Shown one piece after another: positions 8,901-14,721 of a stretch of 21,516 nt of DNA (position 1 is the first letter of the stretch; every line of letters begins with the position of its first letter). The translations under genes were made by a program, and so were the position numbers. The notes under the pieces were generated by a model. It had not been told where the DNA came from and made no database searches. It worked only from the letters and a program-made list of their open reading frames with translations. This DNA comes from Lachnospiraceae bacterium (GTDB lineage Bacteria; Bacillota; Clostridia; Lachnospirales; Lachnospiraceae): NCBI GenBank assembly GCA_009774625.1, contig VSOB01000049.1, positions 1 through 21,516 on the forward strand. The letters run 5' to 3'.

Positions 8901-9534
8901 TCTGGGCGGGGCAGTCAGTGGGATTAAGGATTACTATAGTCAATTCTACAGCGCCGGTTCCTATCTGGTAGACGGTTTCGCAAACGGTATTAGTGAAAAC
9001 GCTTATAAAGCGGCAGCTAAAGCACGCGCAATGGCATCCGCAGCAGCAGACGCTGCGAAGAAAGAATTAGACGAGCATTCCCCGTCTAAAGTTGGTTATC
9101 GGATTGGCGATTTCTTTGGTGTTGCTTTTGTAAACGCAATCGGTGCTTACGTTTCTAAAGCGTACACGGCTGGTTCTGGAATGGCTGAAGCTGCTAAGAC
9201 GGGATTGAGCAATGCGGTTTCAAAGATTAAGGACTTTATTTCCGGTGACATAGATGTACAGCCGACAATTCGTCCTGTACTCGATTTGTCCAATGTCGAA
9301 TCTGGAGCCGGAAGACTTAATGCTCTTTTCAGTCGTACACAGGCTATGTCTATCAGTGCAGGAATGGAGCAGCAAAGAAACACAGACGTTCAAAATGGCG
9401 GGGCTTCCCCGAACACGGGAAATTCGTTCTCGTTTACGCAAAATAACTACTCGCCTAAGTCATTGTCGAGAGTGGAGATCTATCGTCAGACGAACAACCA
9501 GTTCTCGGCATTTGAAAGGATGGTGAAAGCATGA
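2920..9534 (+). CDS. Tail tape measure protein, 2204 residues
   Basis: This is by far the largest gene. It sets tail length and is thought to help DNA pass through the host envelope. The N-terminus (about 1-60) is polar and coiled. Residues about 70-240 form the conserved tape-measure core, with MGSIQTIMMSTGAS, TYADKTIYSFADMTSNIGKF and SAGYVKLIDWKSIENANMAT. The centre (about 690-1400) is strongly hydrophobic and Ala/Gly-rich, as expected for membrane-active stretches. The C-terminal half contains two more repeat families, then HSPSKVGYRIGDFFGVAFVN near residue 2050, typical of tape measure C-termini. Start and stop both overlap neighbours in ATGA (2920-2923 and 9531-9534). At the usual ratio of roughly 0.15 nm per residue it would specify a tail above 300 nm, which is long for a siphovirus. 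Confidence 0.95.
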   Translation: MSKTVDERVVEMRFDNKQFEQNVQTSLSTLDKLKRSLNLDGAAKGLENVNSAAKNCNMSGLTSAVETVHAKFSAFEVMAVTALANITNSIINTGKQMLHSLTIEPISQGFEEYELKMGSIQTIMMSTGASLEEVNGYLNELNTYADKTIYSFADMTSNIGKFTNAGVKLEDAVMAIQGVSNEAAISGANANEASRAMYNFAQALSAGYVKLIDWKSIENANMATVEFKTQLLEAAVAAGTVEKTADGMYRVLTENNQGSTMDDAIDATKNFNDSLQYQWMTTEVLVNTLRDYADETTDIGKRAFAAAQDVKTFTQLMDTLKEAVGSGWAMTWEILFGDFEEAKTLWTSLSTSIGGFIDAQSDARNSMLKGWKDMGGRTALIEAAKNAFEGLVSVIKPVTEGFREIFPPMTAEKLFNITNALKEFTSHLKLSDSASANLKSTFKGIFAILDIGKQAFSALFKAISPLFGGLDNLGGGILKVTGGFGDWLVNLDEVIKKNDLFNKAIQGVIEFVKRAGEEFKSFAKSIQEKFNLPSLDEIKQSLKDFLVLIKEKIQLPGLELIHTTLERIHKRMSQVGESAGNMKSGVLNAVNALGDALSKCKFIEVLQTIWKLVTSFAKGIVNTLGDMISSLVDKLGNANFNGFIDMLNGLIAGGIGVGIMGFVKDLKDGFDGVGDILENVTGILDSVRGCFEAYQQQLKAGTLLKIASAIAILAGSIVVISLIDSEKLSASLGAITVLFGELIASMAAFNKLGGFSGKGSTNLIVFAAAVLVLSNAVKKMADLSWGELAEGLVGVGVLLAELDAFMATAKFSKGSMTTATGMVIMAAAIKILASVASNMADLSWEQMAKGLVGVGVLLAEIDIFLNTAKFSGKAMTTATGIVILSAALKILASVCKDFGQMEWREIGKGLTSVGALLLEVAAFTKLTGNAKHVISSGLALIEIAAAMKIFASTMSDFSKFSWEQIAKGLVSMGGALAEVAIATKLMPKNMVGIGTGLVIVAASLEIVADALGKMGGFTWEQIAKGLVTMGLALAELAIGLNLMKGTLGGSAAMLVAASALVILTPVLSILGAMSWESIAKGLVSIAGAFTVLGIAGAVLTPLVPTILGLSGAFALIGVGVLAIGAGLLAAGMGLSALAVGFTALAAAGTAGATAIVASLTVIITGVAGLIPVVIQKIGEGLITLCKVIAAGAPSIGEAVKAVVLSLVDVLVECVPAIADGALALLDGVLAALVAYTPSIVDSIFQFLIGVLEGIARNLPGLIKAAIDVLMSFFSGIADALNGIDVDVLLKGIVGIGLLSGIMIALSAAASLVPGAMAGVLGMGVVIAELALVLAAIGGLAQIPGLSWLIGEGGKLLQGIGTAIGQFIGGIVGGFMSGVSSQFPQIGADLSAFMTNIQPFIDGASKIEPSMMDGVKALAETILILTAADILQGLTSWLTGGSSLADFATQLVPFGNAMKDFSVAIAGMDAGIVANAATAGKTLAEMAATLPNSGGVVGFFAGENDMEEFGKQLIPFGKAMMDFSIAVKGLDADAVTKASIAGKAMAEMATTIPNSGGVVGFFAGENDMDKFGEQLVPFGEAMMDFSIAVKGLDADAIVNSATAGKALIELANTVPNSGGVVGFFTGENDMDLFGEQLVPFGEAMKAYSDAISGIDVEAITNSATAGKSLVELANTLPNTGGVVSWFTGDNDIGAFGESLVLFGENFSQYSDYMKNVDAGIVTATTNAASSIVELQKSLPKEGGWFSDDKTLADFGADMSSFGSYFSSYYAYISGIDTGLLASVITQTNRLVDMAKGMAELDTSGMSSFGTALTTLGETGVTGFVNAFNNAESKVATAASNMLTAFINAANAKQTTLTSTFTTLAQAAITGINAKQAEFQVAGSALMIKFIAGVKAQDMNSRNTFTNIISGCLTAIRNKYFEFQSVGTQTMIKFIGGVKLQDVNARNTFTNIISGCLTAIRNKYPEFESAGQQCMIKFIAGVRSKDADVKNAFTSSLGGAVSGIKDYYSQFYSAGSYLVDGFANGISENAYKAAAKARAMASAAADAAKKELDEHSPSKVGYRIGDFFGVAFVNAIGAYVSKAYTAGSGMAEAAKTGLSNAVSKIKDFISGDIDVQPTIRPVLDLSNVESGAGRLNALFSRTQAMSISAGMEQQRNTDVQNGGASPNTGNSFSFTQNNYSPKSLSRVEIYRQTNNQFSAFERMVKA
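5240..6220 (+). repeat. Tape measure repeat family A: six hydrophobic units of 56-59 codons
   Basis: The core W(E/G)..AKGLV.VG..LAE recurs with its Gly-Leu pair encoded at 5290, 5467, 5644, 5821, 5992 and 6160. Spacings are 177, 177, 177, 171 and 168 bases. The units alternate a short amphipathic stretch around the Trp with a long Ala/Ile/Leu-rich helix, so each unit could contribute one membrane-seeking helix. The DNA copies are diverged, indicating old duplications under protein-level constraint. Confidence 0.85.
7250..8080 (+). repeat. Tape measure repeat family B: units of exactly 62 codons
   Basis: The motif P(N)(S/T)GGVV(G/S)(F/W)F.G(E/D)ND is encoded at 7387, 7573, 7759 and 7945, exactly 186 bases apart each time. 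The intervening block F(G)(E/K)..(V/I)PFG.AM.(D)(F/Y)S.A..G.D is also conserved. A more diverged fifth copy (PKEGGWFSDDKTLADFG) follows near 8130. Constant period without indels suggests a regular fold stacked along the tail lumen. Confidence 0.85.
8540..8940 (+). repeat. Tape measure repeat family C: three units of exactly 44 codons
   Basis: The motif MIKFI(A/G)GV is encoded at 8572, 8704 and 8836, exactly 132 bases apart, each followed by a block like NTFTNIISGCLTAIRNKY. Copies 1 and 2 are very similar at DNA level (for example TTTACCAACATCAT in both), so this is the most recent duplication in the gene; copy 3 is diverged. Confidence 0.85.
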
Positions 9535-10445
9535 TTCGAGCAATCACAGTTACAAACTATCTGGGCGATAGTATTAAGCTTGATTTGGCGCGGCCGGAGC
9601 AATCCGGCTTCGTCGTTACCTCTGTTACCGGTTTGGGGTCTGGAAAGGCAAATATCAACATGACTGAAGTTGCGACTAACGATGGCGGTTTATTCAACTC
9701 GTCCAGACTTCCAAGCCGGAACATAGTAATTTCTTTAAAATACCTTTGGCACGACTCGATTGAGGATGTGCGCCAACTTTCTTATAAGTATTTTCCGATT
9801 AAGAAAAAGCTTACCCTGCTGATAGAAACCGATAATCGGCAGGCGGAGATTGATGGTTACACCGAAACGAATGAGCCAACTATATTCAGTAAAGATGAGG
9901 GTTCGGATATCTCAATTGTGTGTCCGAATCCTTTCTTTTATTCTGCCGGAAAAGATGGAATTAACACAACGATTTTCTATGGTGTAGAACCGCTGTTTGA
10001 GTTCCCATTCAGCAATGAATCCCTTTATGAATGTTTATTGGAGATGGGGAGAATTCAAAACCAGACAGAAAAGACAATCGTTTACAGTGGAGATGCAGAG
10101 ATAGGTGTTACCATTGCGATTCATGCAATTGGTGAGGCACGGAACATCACGATCTACAATACAGGTACCAGAGAGATAATGCGTATCGATACCGATAAGC
10201 TGAAAGCTTTTACTGGTTCTGGAATTATACCAGGTGATGAAATTATCATCTGCACCGTAAAAGGGCAGAAATCCATAACCCTTTTACGAAATGGAAAAAC
10301 GACCAATATTCTTAACTGTCTGGATAAAAATGCCGATTGGTTTCAGCTCGCAAAAGGCGATAACATTTTTGCATACACCGTGGAAGAAGGACGGGCAAAC
10401 CTGCAGTTTAGGATAGAGAATCGAATCGTTTATGAGGGGGTATAA
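9531..10445 (+). CDS. Distal tail protein (Dit-like, siphovirus tail component)
   Basis: The product is 304 residues. It follows the tape measure gene with an ATGA overlap, the invariant place of the distal tail gene in Gram-positive siphophages. The N-terminal half (about 1-140) fits the Sipho_tail / Dit ring domain, including RNIVISLKYLWHDSIEDVRQ and the late CPNPFFYS at 131-138, a motif common in this family. The C-terminal half (about 150-304) is a separate beta-rich domain resembling the galectin-like extension of evolved Dits. Dit hexamers join the tail tube to the receptor-binding tip. The family call is from motif and gene order. Confidence 0.8.
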   Translation: MIRAITVTNYLGDSIKLDLARPEQSGFVVTSVTGLGSGKANINMTEVATNDGGLFNSSRLPSRNIVISLKYLWHDSIEDVRQLSYKYFPIKKKLTLLIETDNRQAEIDGYTETNEPTIFSKDEGSDISIVCPNPFFYSAGKDGINTTIFYGVEPLFEFPFSNESLYECLLEMGRIQNQTEKTIVYSGDAEIGVTIAIHAIGEARNITIYNTGTREIMRIDTDKLKAFTGSGIIPGDEIIICTVKGQKSITLLRNGKTTNILNCLDKNADWFQLAKGDNIFAYTVEEGRANLQFRIENRIVYEGV

Positions 10446-10447
10446 AC

Positions 10448-11521
10448 ATGGAGCTAACTGTTCTTAATACAAATCTTGATGCTGTGTCCATCATAGACGT
10501 TTATGAGTCATTTATCTGGACTGATCGGTATTATGCGTGTGGTGACTTTGAGCTTTACACATCCATGACGGATACAATTCTCAAATACATCAGACAGGAT
10601 TACTATGTGCAAAATCGGGATTCGGAGCACGTCATGATTATTGAGAAACTTCGTATCACTTCGGATGCTGAGGATGGAAACCACATCACCGTAACGGGAA
10701 GATCGTTGGAGTCTATTCTGGATAGACGCATCGTTTGGGGTCAAAAGACAATAAGCGGAAATCTTCAAAATGGAATACGGACTCTTCTTAATGAGAATGT
10801 TATATCTCCATCGGACAGTAGCAGAAAAATCAGTAATTTCATTTTTGAGGCATCTACGGACCCGGCAATTACATCCTTGAAAATTGATGCACAGTACACC
10901 GGGGACAATTTGTATGACGTCATTAGTAAAATTTGTAGTGAGCGTAGCATCGGGTTTAAAGTCACGTTAAATGACAACAAACAGTTCGTGTTCAAACTGT
11001 ACGCCGGCGCAGATCGCTCATATGATCAGGAAATCAATCCGTATGTCATATTTTCTCCGAAATTCGAGAATATCATCAACAGCAACTATGTGGAATCCAA
11101 ATCGGCTTTAAAAACTGTCACTTTAATTGGCGGCGAAGGTGAGGGTTCTGCGAGGAGATACACTACTGTCGGTGGTGGTAACGGTTTGAATCGCCGGGAA
11201 CTTTTTACAGATGCAAGGGATATTTCCTCGGATGTTGGTAATGGCGTGACTTTGACAAATGCTGAATATATCGCTCAGTTGCAACAGCGGGGAAGAGAGA
11301 AATTGGCAGAGAATACGGATGTCACCTCGTTTGAGGGACAAGTTGAAACAACAGTGATGTTTAAATACGGAGAAGACTTTTTCAACGGAGATGTCGTTCA
11401 GATCGCCAACGAATATGGGCATGAAACAAAAGCACGAATTGTTGAAATTGTTATGTCCGAAGATGAAGAAGGAAGCTCTGTGTATCCTACATTTAAAACG
11501 ATAGAACAGGAGGTGGCATGA
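10448..11521 (+). CDS. Phage tail protein, ReqiPepy6 Gp37 / Tal N-terminal-like
   Basis: The product is 357 residues, starting two bases after the distal tail gene, with GAGGGGG as ribosome site. The N-terminus contains SFIWTDRYYACGDFELY (21-37), and a later segment reads EKLRITSDAEDGNHITVTGR, typical of the Siphovirus_ReqiPepy6_Gp37-like family, the phage tail hub related to the N-terminal domain of Tal/gp27-type proteins. It would form the trimeric hub closing the tail under the Dit ring. No extra hydrolase or fibre domain follows, so any cell-wall-degrading activity of the tip must come from another gene. Confidence 0.75.
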   Translation: MELTVLNTNLDAVSIIDVYESFIWTDRYYACGDFELYTSMTDTILKYIRQDYYVQNRDSEHVMIIEKLRITSDAEDGNHITVTGRSLESILDRRIVWGQKTISGNLQNGIRTLLNENVISPSDSSRKISNFIFEASTDPAITSLKIDAQYTGDNLYDVISKICSERSIGFKVTLNDNKQFVFKLYAGADRSYDQEINPYVIFSPKFENIINSNYVESKSALKTVTLIGGEGEGSARRYTTVGGGNGLNRRELFTDARDISSDVGNGVTLTNAEYIAQLQQRGREKLAENTDVTSFEGQVETTVMFKYGEDFFNGDVVQIANEYGHETKARIVEIVMSEDEEGSSVYPTFKTIEQEVA

Positions 11522-11522
11522 A

Positions 11523-12587
11523 ATGAGTGTAACATTTGGATTTTACAATTCTGTAAATGGCGATCGAAAATATGATGCAATCCAGATGTCAAGTATTTTC
11601 GACGGAATCATTCGAGATGGCGTATTTCAGCATTTAGGTACAGCAATGATGGTTAAAGAATCCGAAGGCATGATTGTAAATGTCGGTATAGGTCGAGCAT
11701 GGTTCAATCACACGTGGACATTAAACGACGCGTTATTGCCTTTGGAAGTTCCGATATCCGAAGTGATTCTTAATCGAATAGATGCCGTGGTATTAGAGGT
11801 TGACGCTCGTGAAAATAGTCGAGCCAACTCTATTAAGATCGTAAAAGGTACTCCAGCAACCAATCCAAAGAATCCTGAGATGATAAAAGCAAATGACAGG
11901 TGGCAGTATCCGTTGGCTTATATTCAAGTGAATGCTGGAGTCACGTCCATCAGACAGGCAAATATCACAAACTGTGTTGGAACATCGGATTGTCCATTTG
12001 TTACCGGTCCTTTGGAGTTGATGTCCATAGATGCTCTTGTGGCTCAGTGGGGAGATCAGTGGAAAGAGTTTTATGAAAACCAGACGTCTGATATGGAGTC
12101 TACGAACGCGTTTTGGAAACAGCAGTGGTCTACGTGGTATAAGACGCAGACTACTGAGATGGAAACTACGAATGCTTTCTGGAAGCGTCAGTGGGAAGAG
12201 TGGTTTTACAACTATGTCAACAGCAATACCGCTGAGATGGCGGAATGGCGAAAGGACACAACAGATATTTTCTGGAAATGGTTCAATGATTTACAGGCTA
12301 TTCTGGAAGGTGATGCCGCCGCAAATCTTGCAAATCAGTTACTCATGCTAAAAAAGAGAACGGAAATGCTTGAGCGATTTGAGGGTGATCTTGAAGCGGA
12401 GTTTGCCGTATATCATAAGCTCTATGACAATGGTTATGAAACCTTGAGTGATCTTCTTGATTCTTCAGACGGTACAATTGTAGATAGCAACTTAGAAGCT
12501 GTAATTGGACGCACGCATTCCAGTGATCTCATTCTGGATAGCAATGGTGATCCGATTTGTGGACGCGTTATATTTGTAACTAAATAA
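11523..12587 (+). CDS. Baseplate / tail fibre-like structural protein
   Basis: The product is 354 residues, with AGGAGG about 7 bases before the ATG. The N-terminal 150 residues (GFYNSVNGDRKYDAIQMSSI, later AWFNHTWTLNDALLPLEVP) resemble phage baseplate proteins that start with a small beta domain. Residues about 170-260 hold aromatic-rich helical tandem units of about 22 residues (TNAFWKQQW, TNAFWKRQW, then TDIFWKWF). These are followed by a predicted coiled coil (residues about 265-300) and a short C-terminal domain ending at the next gene's ribosome site. It probably links the tail hub to the downstream adhesin. The precise family is uncertain. Confidence 0.65.
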   Translation: MSVTFGFYNSVNGDRKYDAIQMSSIFDGIIRDGVFQHLGTAMMVKESEGMIVNVGIGRAWFNHTWTLNDALLPLEVPISEVILNRIDAVVLEVDARENSRANSIKIVKGTPATNPKNPEMIKANDRWQYPLAYIQVNAGVTSIRQANITNCVGTSDCPFVTGPLELMSIDALVAQWGDQWKEFYENQTSDMESTNAFWKQQWSTWYKTQTTEMETTNAFWKRQWEEWFYNYVNSNTAEMAEWRKDTTDIFWKWFNDLQAILEGDAAANLANQLLMLKKRTEMLERFEGDLEAEFAVYHKLYDNGYETLSDLLDSSDGTIVDSNLEAVIGRTHSSDLILDSNGDPICGRVIFVTK

Positions 12588-12603
12588 AGGAGGATACGGA
12601 CAT

Positions 12604-13575
12604 ATGAAAATTACAGATTACGAAAAAGTCCAGAGTCTTGCTGCAAATCATATTTTCTTGATTGACGGCGATAGCGGAACGAAAGCGATTCTGGCATCTG
12701 ATCTGGCAAAAGGATTGGAAAAACTCATGGGATTTGAAAATCTCAATTTAGAGTTGGATCTCTCTAAACTTACCCAGATCAATTCTCTGGCAGCGGGGAA
12801 CAAACTGCTTGTAGGAACAACAGATGGCAATGTGGCTATCGCGGCGGAAGATGCACTTTTTGCTGTATTGGATGCGTTTGCTGCTCCGGAAATGCATAGC
12901 AGGGTATTCCGGGGTAAAAACCTTGGGACTTTCTTTACAGAAGAGCAGAAAGCCAATATCCAGAACGGAACTTTTAAAGGATTGTTTCTGGGGGATTACT
13001 GGGTGATCGGCGGGGTAAATTGGCGCATCTGGGATTTCGACTACTGGTATAATGCGGGCGATACGGCATTTACAAATCACCATGTTGTGATTATGCCGGA
13101 CACCTGTCTGTACGAAGCAAAAATGAACGACACCAATATCACGACAGGAGGATATGTCGGTTCAAAAATGTATACCGCTAATCTTGCAAATGCCAAGACA
13201 CAGGTGAATGCTGCTTTTGGCAGTGCTGTGCTGACGCATAGAGATCTGCTGGTTAATGCGGTAACTAACGGTTATCCTTCGGCTGGATCATGGTATGACT
13301 CCAGCGTGGAACTTCCGAACGAGATCATGATGTACGGCAGTTATGTTCATACTCCGGCTGGAGATGGATCAACGGTTCCGTATCGGTACACCATTAACAA
13401 GAAACAGTTGGCATTGGCAGCTATGGCTCCCAAATATGTCAACATTCGTGCAACTTACTGGTTGAGAGACGTCGTTTCTTCGGCTCATTTCGCTGGTGTG
13501 GCCCGCGATGGCTCTGCGGCCTGCAGCGCCGCTTCGAACTCTCTTGGAGTTCGTCCGGTCTTCCCGGTTGGTTAG
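12604..13575 (+). CDS. DGR target protein: tail-tip adhesin with variable C-type-lectin-like C-terminus
   Basis: The product is 323 residues; AAAGGAGG sits about 9 bases before ATG 12604. Residues 16-40 and 66-90 form two similar short modules (FLIDGDSGTKAILASDLAKGL and LLVGTTDGNVAIAAEDAL), a phage-structural N-terminus that probably docks to the tail. From about residue 105 on it resembles the lectin-like fold of DGR targets and DUF6273-type proteins: VNWRIWDFDYW, then ATYWLRD, and GVRPVF at the very end. Residues 290-319 are encoded by the variable repeat. Compared with the template, residues 295, 298, 300-302, 304-309 and 314 are altered, while Asn312 keeps its template codon. These positions are expected to form the ligand-binding surface. 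It is encoded last in the tail operon, immediately after the baseplate gene, as expected for a receptor-binding protein. Confidence 0.92.
   Translation: MKITDYEKVQSLAANHIFLIDGDSGTKAILASDLAKGLEKLMGFENLNLELDLSKLTQINSLAAGNKLLVGTTDGNVAIAAEDALFAVLDAFAAPEMHSRVFRGKNLGTFFTEEQKANIQNGTFKGLFLGDYWVIGGVNWRIWDFDYWYNAGDTAFTNHHVVIMPDTCLYEAKMNDTNITTGGYVGSKMYTANLANAKTQVNAAFGSAVLTHRDLLVNAVTNGYPSAGSWYDSSVELPNEIMMYGSYVHTPAGDGSTVPYRYTINKKQLALAAMAPKYVNIRATYWLRDVVSSAHFAGVARDGSAACSAASNSLGVRPVFPVG
13470..13558 (+). repeat. DGR variable repeat (VR)
   Basis: These 89 bases align without gaps to 14633-14721. There are 19 mismatches and every one lies at a template adenine: 10 A to G, 7 A to C, 2 A to T. All 64 non-adenine template positions are identical, and 6 of 25 adenines are unchanged. 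Homology stops abruptly on both sides. The VR encodes the last part of the target protein, ending 5 codons before its stop. This one-sided substitution pattern is diagnostic of DGR retrohoming. Confidence 0.98.
13549..13558 (+). promoter_or_regulatory. Probable initiation-of-mutagenic-homing (IMH) segment at the VR 3' end
   Basis: GTTCGTCCGG is an adenine-free block shared exactly with the template end (14712-14721), after which VR and TR diverge. In characterised DGRs the 3' end of VR holds a GC-rich IMH site where target-primed cDNA synthesis begins, and a related but not identical block at the TR end. The position fits; the exact limits are inferred. Confidence 0.6.
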
Positions 13576-13584
13576 AAAAATCTT

Positions 13585-13612
13585 GGGGCCTTGTGCCCCT
13601 CGGTTAAAACCG
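13585..13612 (+). promoter_or_regulatory. Twin hairpins downstream of VR (candidate DGR target-recognition structure)
   Basis: Two adjacent inverted repeats lie 26 bases after the VR. The first is GGGGC (13585-13589), loop CTTGT, GCCCC (13595-13599). The second is CGGTT (13601-13605), AA, AACCG (13608-13612), which can also be read as a 4-bp stem with a TAAA loop. Neither is followed by a T-run, so they are not typical terminators. In the Bordetella phage DGR a DNA hairpin just past the IMH is needed for efficient homing. No equivalent pair is seen after TR, only a weaker AAGGA/TCCTT pair at 14744-14760. Confidence 0.6.
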
Positions 13613-13633
13613 TACACAGGTGACAAGAGTTGG

Positions 13634-13642
13634 TGTTATAAC
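13634..13642 (+). promoter_or_regulatory. Possible extended -10 promoter upstream of the DGR accessory genes
   Basis: TGTTATAAC matches an extended -10 element (TG, one base, TATAAC). No convincing -35 box is present 16-18 bases upstream. It lies in the 92-base gap between the target gene and the next gene, so it could give separate transcription of the avd-TR-RT part, but late-operon read-through is the simpler explanation. Confidence 0.25.
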
Positions 13643-13667
13643 AAAAAATTGAAAGGAAGGAATCAAA

Positions 13668-13979
13668 ATGGAGGATCAGAAGACATATAAGATTACCCTT
13701 GCTGATGGAACGATTATCGATAATCTGACTCTGAATGGAAATAATTATATTTCTGCTGAGTTAATCGATGCTTCCATTTTTGAGGGAAACTGTTCCCCCA
13801 TTGTTATTAACGATGGGGTGACGGATGAAGTCCATGAACACATGGAGCTTGTTCAGGTGACAACGGTAAACGGGGCATCATGGATTGTTTTGCGGGATAT
13901 TTCCCAGAAGGAATTGAAAGAGGCAAAGCGTGATGCTGATATCGAATACCTCGCCATGATGTGTGATGTTGAACTGTAA
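13668..13979 (+). CDS. Small phage tail-region protein of unknown function
   Basis: The product is 103 residues, preceded by GGAAGGAA about 8 bases before the ATG. The first half is beta-rich (ITLADGTIIDNLTLNGNNYIS) and the C-terminus is a charged helix (DISQKELKEAKRDADIEYLAMM). Proteins of this layout are common just before XkdX-family genes near the end of tail operons in Bacillota phages. No enzymatic motif is visible and no function can be assigned. Confidence 0.75.
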   Translation: MEDQKTYKITLADGTIIDNLTLNGNNYISAELIDASIFEGNCSPIVINDGVTDEVHEHMELVQVTTVNGASWIVLRDISQKELKEAKRDADIEYLAMMCDVEL

Positions 13980-13996
13980 GAGAAAGGAGGATCACC

Positions 13997-14140
13997 ATGG
14001 AACATAGCAAGAATTACGAAAAGGTAAAAGGTTTCTACGGCGAAAGGCTGTGGAATATAACCCGCGTTCGTAATGCCGTAGTAAAAGGATGGATCACCGA
14101 AGAAGAGTTTGCGGAAATTACCGGGACGGAGTATGCATGA
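13997..14140 (+). CDS. XkdX family phage protein, 47 residues
   Basis: A very short gene with a strong ribosome site (AAAGGAGG, 6 bases before the ATG). It shows the usual XkdX pattern: an N-terminal Y.KVK.FY block, then WNITRVRNAVVKGWIT and a C-terminal EEFAEITGTEY. XkdX proteins are small, uncharacterised products encoded next to tail fibre and holin genes of Bacillus PBSX-like and clostridial phages. Its stop overlaps the avd start in ATGA (14137-14140), tying this ordinary phage gene to translation of the DGR cassette. Confidence 0.85.
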   Translation: MEHSKNYEKVKGFYGERLWNITRVRNAVVKGWITEEEFAEITGTEYA

Positions 14141-14628
14141 GTGTTCTGGTAAGCGACCGTAAGGAATCTAAATTCGAGGCGATTACATACTCGATCGAAC
14201 TTCATGATATGCTTATAGACCTCATGCAGAGAAGTTTTGGGGTAAAAGATTTGGATCACTTTGTTAGAGTTCGTTACGCTTATGGAAAAGATGAGACTGA
14301 GGATTTTGCAAAATACAGATATCTTATGAGCAATTTCAAGACTCGTATTGACCAGTTGGCGTCACAAATGACGAATAATATCAGAGCTGCCAATTCGACC
14401 TATCCGACTTCGATGTCTGAATACGAACAGCGGAGAAGTTACCAAAACAACGCTATCATAAACTGTGAGCAGATTATCAAGGAACTACAAAGAGTTGTAG
14501 AAATCTTCGAGGTAGATATAAATACTTACGGGCGATATGTAAAAGCTATCGACCGAGAAATCGGATTGATAAAGAAGTGGCGTCAGCGAGACAACAAAAT
14601 CAAATCATACCTACAGGGCAATGTCTAA
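14137..14628 (+). CDS. avd: DGR accessory variability determinant (Avd-like)
   Basis: The product is 163 residues, all-helical and rich in charged residues, fitting the four-helix-bundle Avd family, whose pentamer binds the reverse transcriptase and TR RNA in the Bordetella phage system. Visible blocks are LHDMLIDLMQRSFGVKD (22-38), RVRYAYGKD (44-52), NCEQIIKELQRVVEIF (109-124) and DREIGLIKKWRQRDNKIKSY (139-158). ATG 14137 is chosen because GGAG lies 5 bases upstream and the codon overlaps the XkdX stop; an in-frame ATG at 14089 lies inside XkdX and has no ribosome site. It is longer than the roughly 128-residue Bordetella Avd. The stop codon ends 4 bases before the template repeat begins. 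Confidence 0.88.
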   Translation: MSVLVSDRKESKFEAITYSIELHDMLIDLMQRSFGVKDLDHFVRVRYAYGKDETEDFAKYRYLMSNFKTRIDQLASQMTNNIRAANSTYPTSMSEYEQRRSYQNNAIINCEQIIKELQRVVEIFEVDINTYGRYVKAIDREIGLIKKWRQRDNKIKSYLQGNV

Positions 14629-14632
14629 AACG

Positions 14633-14721
14633 CGTCGTTTCTTCGGCTAATTTCGCTAATGTGAACAACAATGGCAATACGAACTACAACAACGCTTCGA
14701 ACTCTAATGGAGTTCGTCCGG
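14633..14721 (+). repeat. DGR template repeat (TR)
   Basis: This is the template copy of the VR, 1163 bases downstream on the same strand, between avd and the reverse transcriptase gene. It is adenine-dense, with 11 AAC/AAT codons in the VR reading frame plus ACG, TAC and GGA. Transcribed TR RNA is copied by the reverse transcriptase with errors at A, and the cDNA replaces VR. The flanking 109 bases to the RT start contain a weak hairpin (14744-14760) and no other clear gene; part of this spacer is probably within the structured TR RNA, as in other DGRs. Confidence 0.97.

Noticed and set aside
13585..13599. GGGGC/GCCCC hairpin as an intrinsic terminator for the target gene
   Set aside because: No T-run follows, and the downstream small genes belong to the same operon; a DGR recognition structure fits better.
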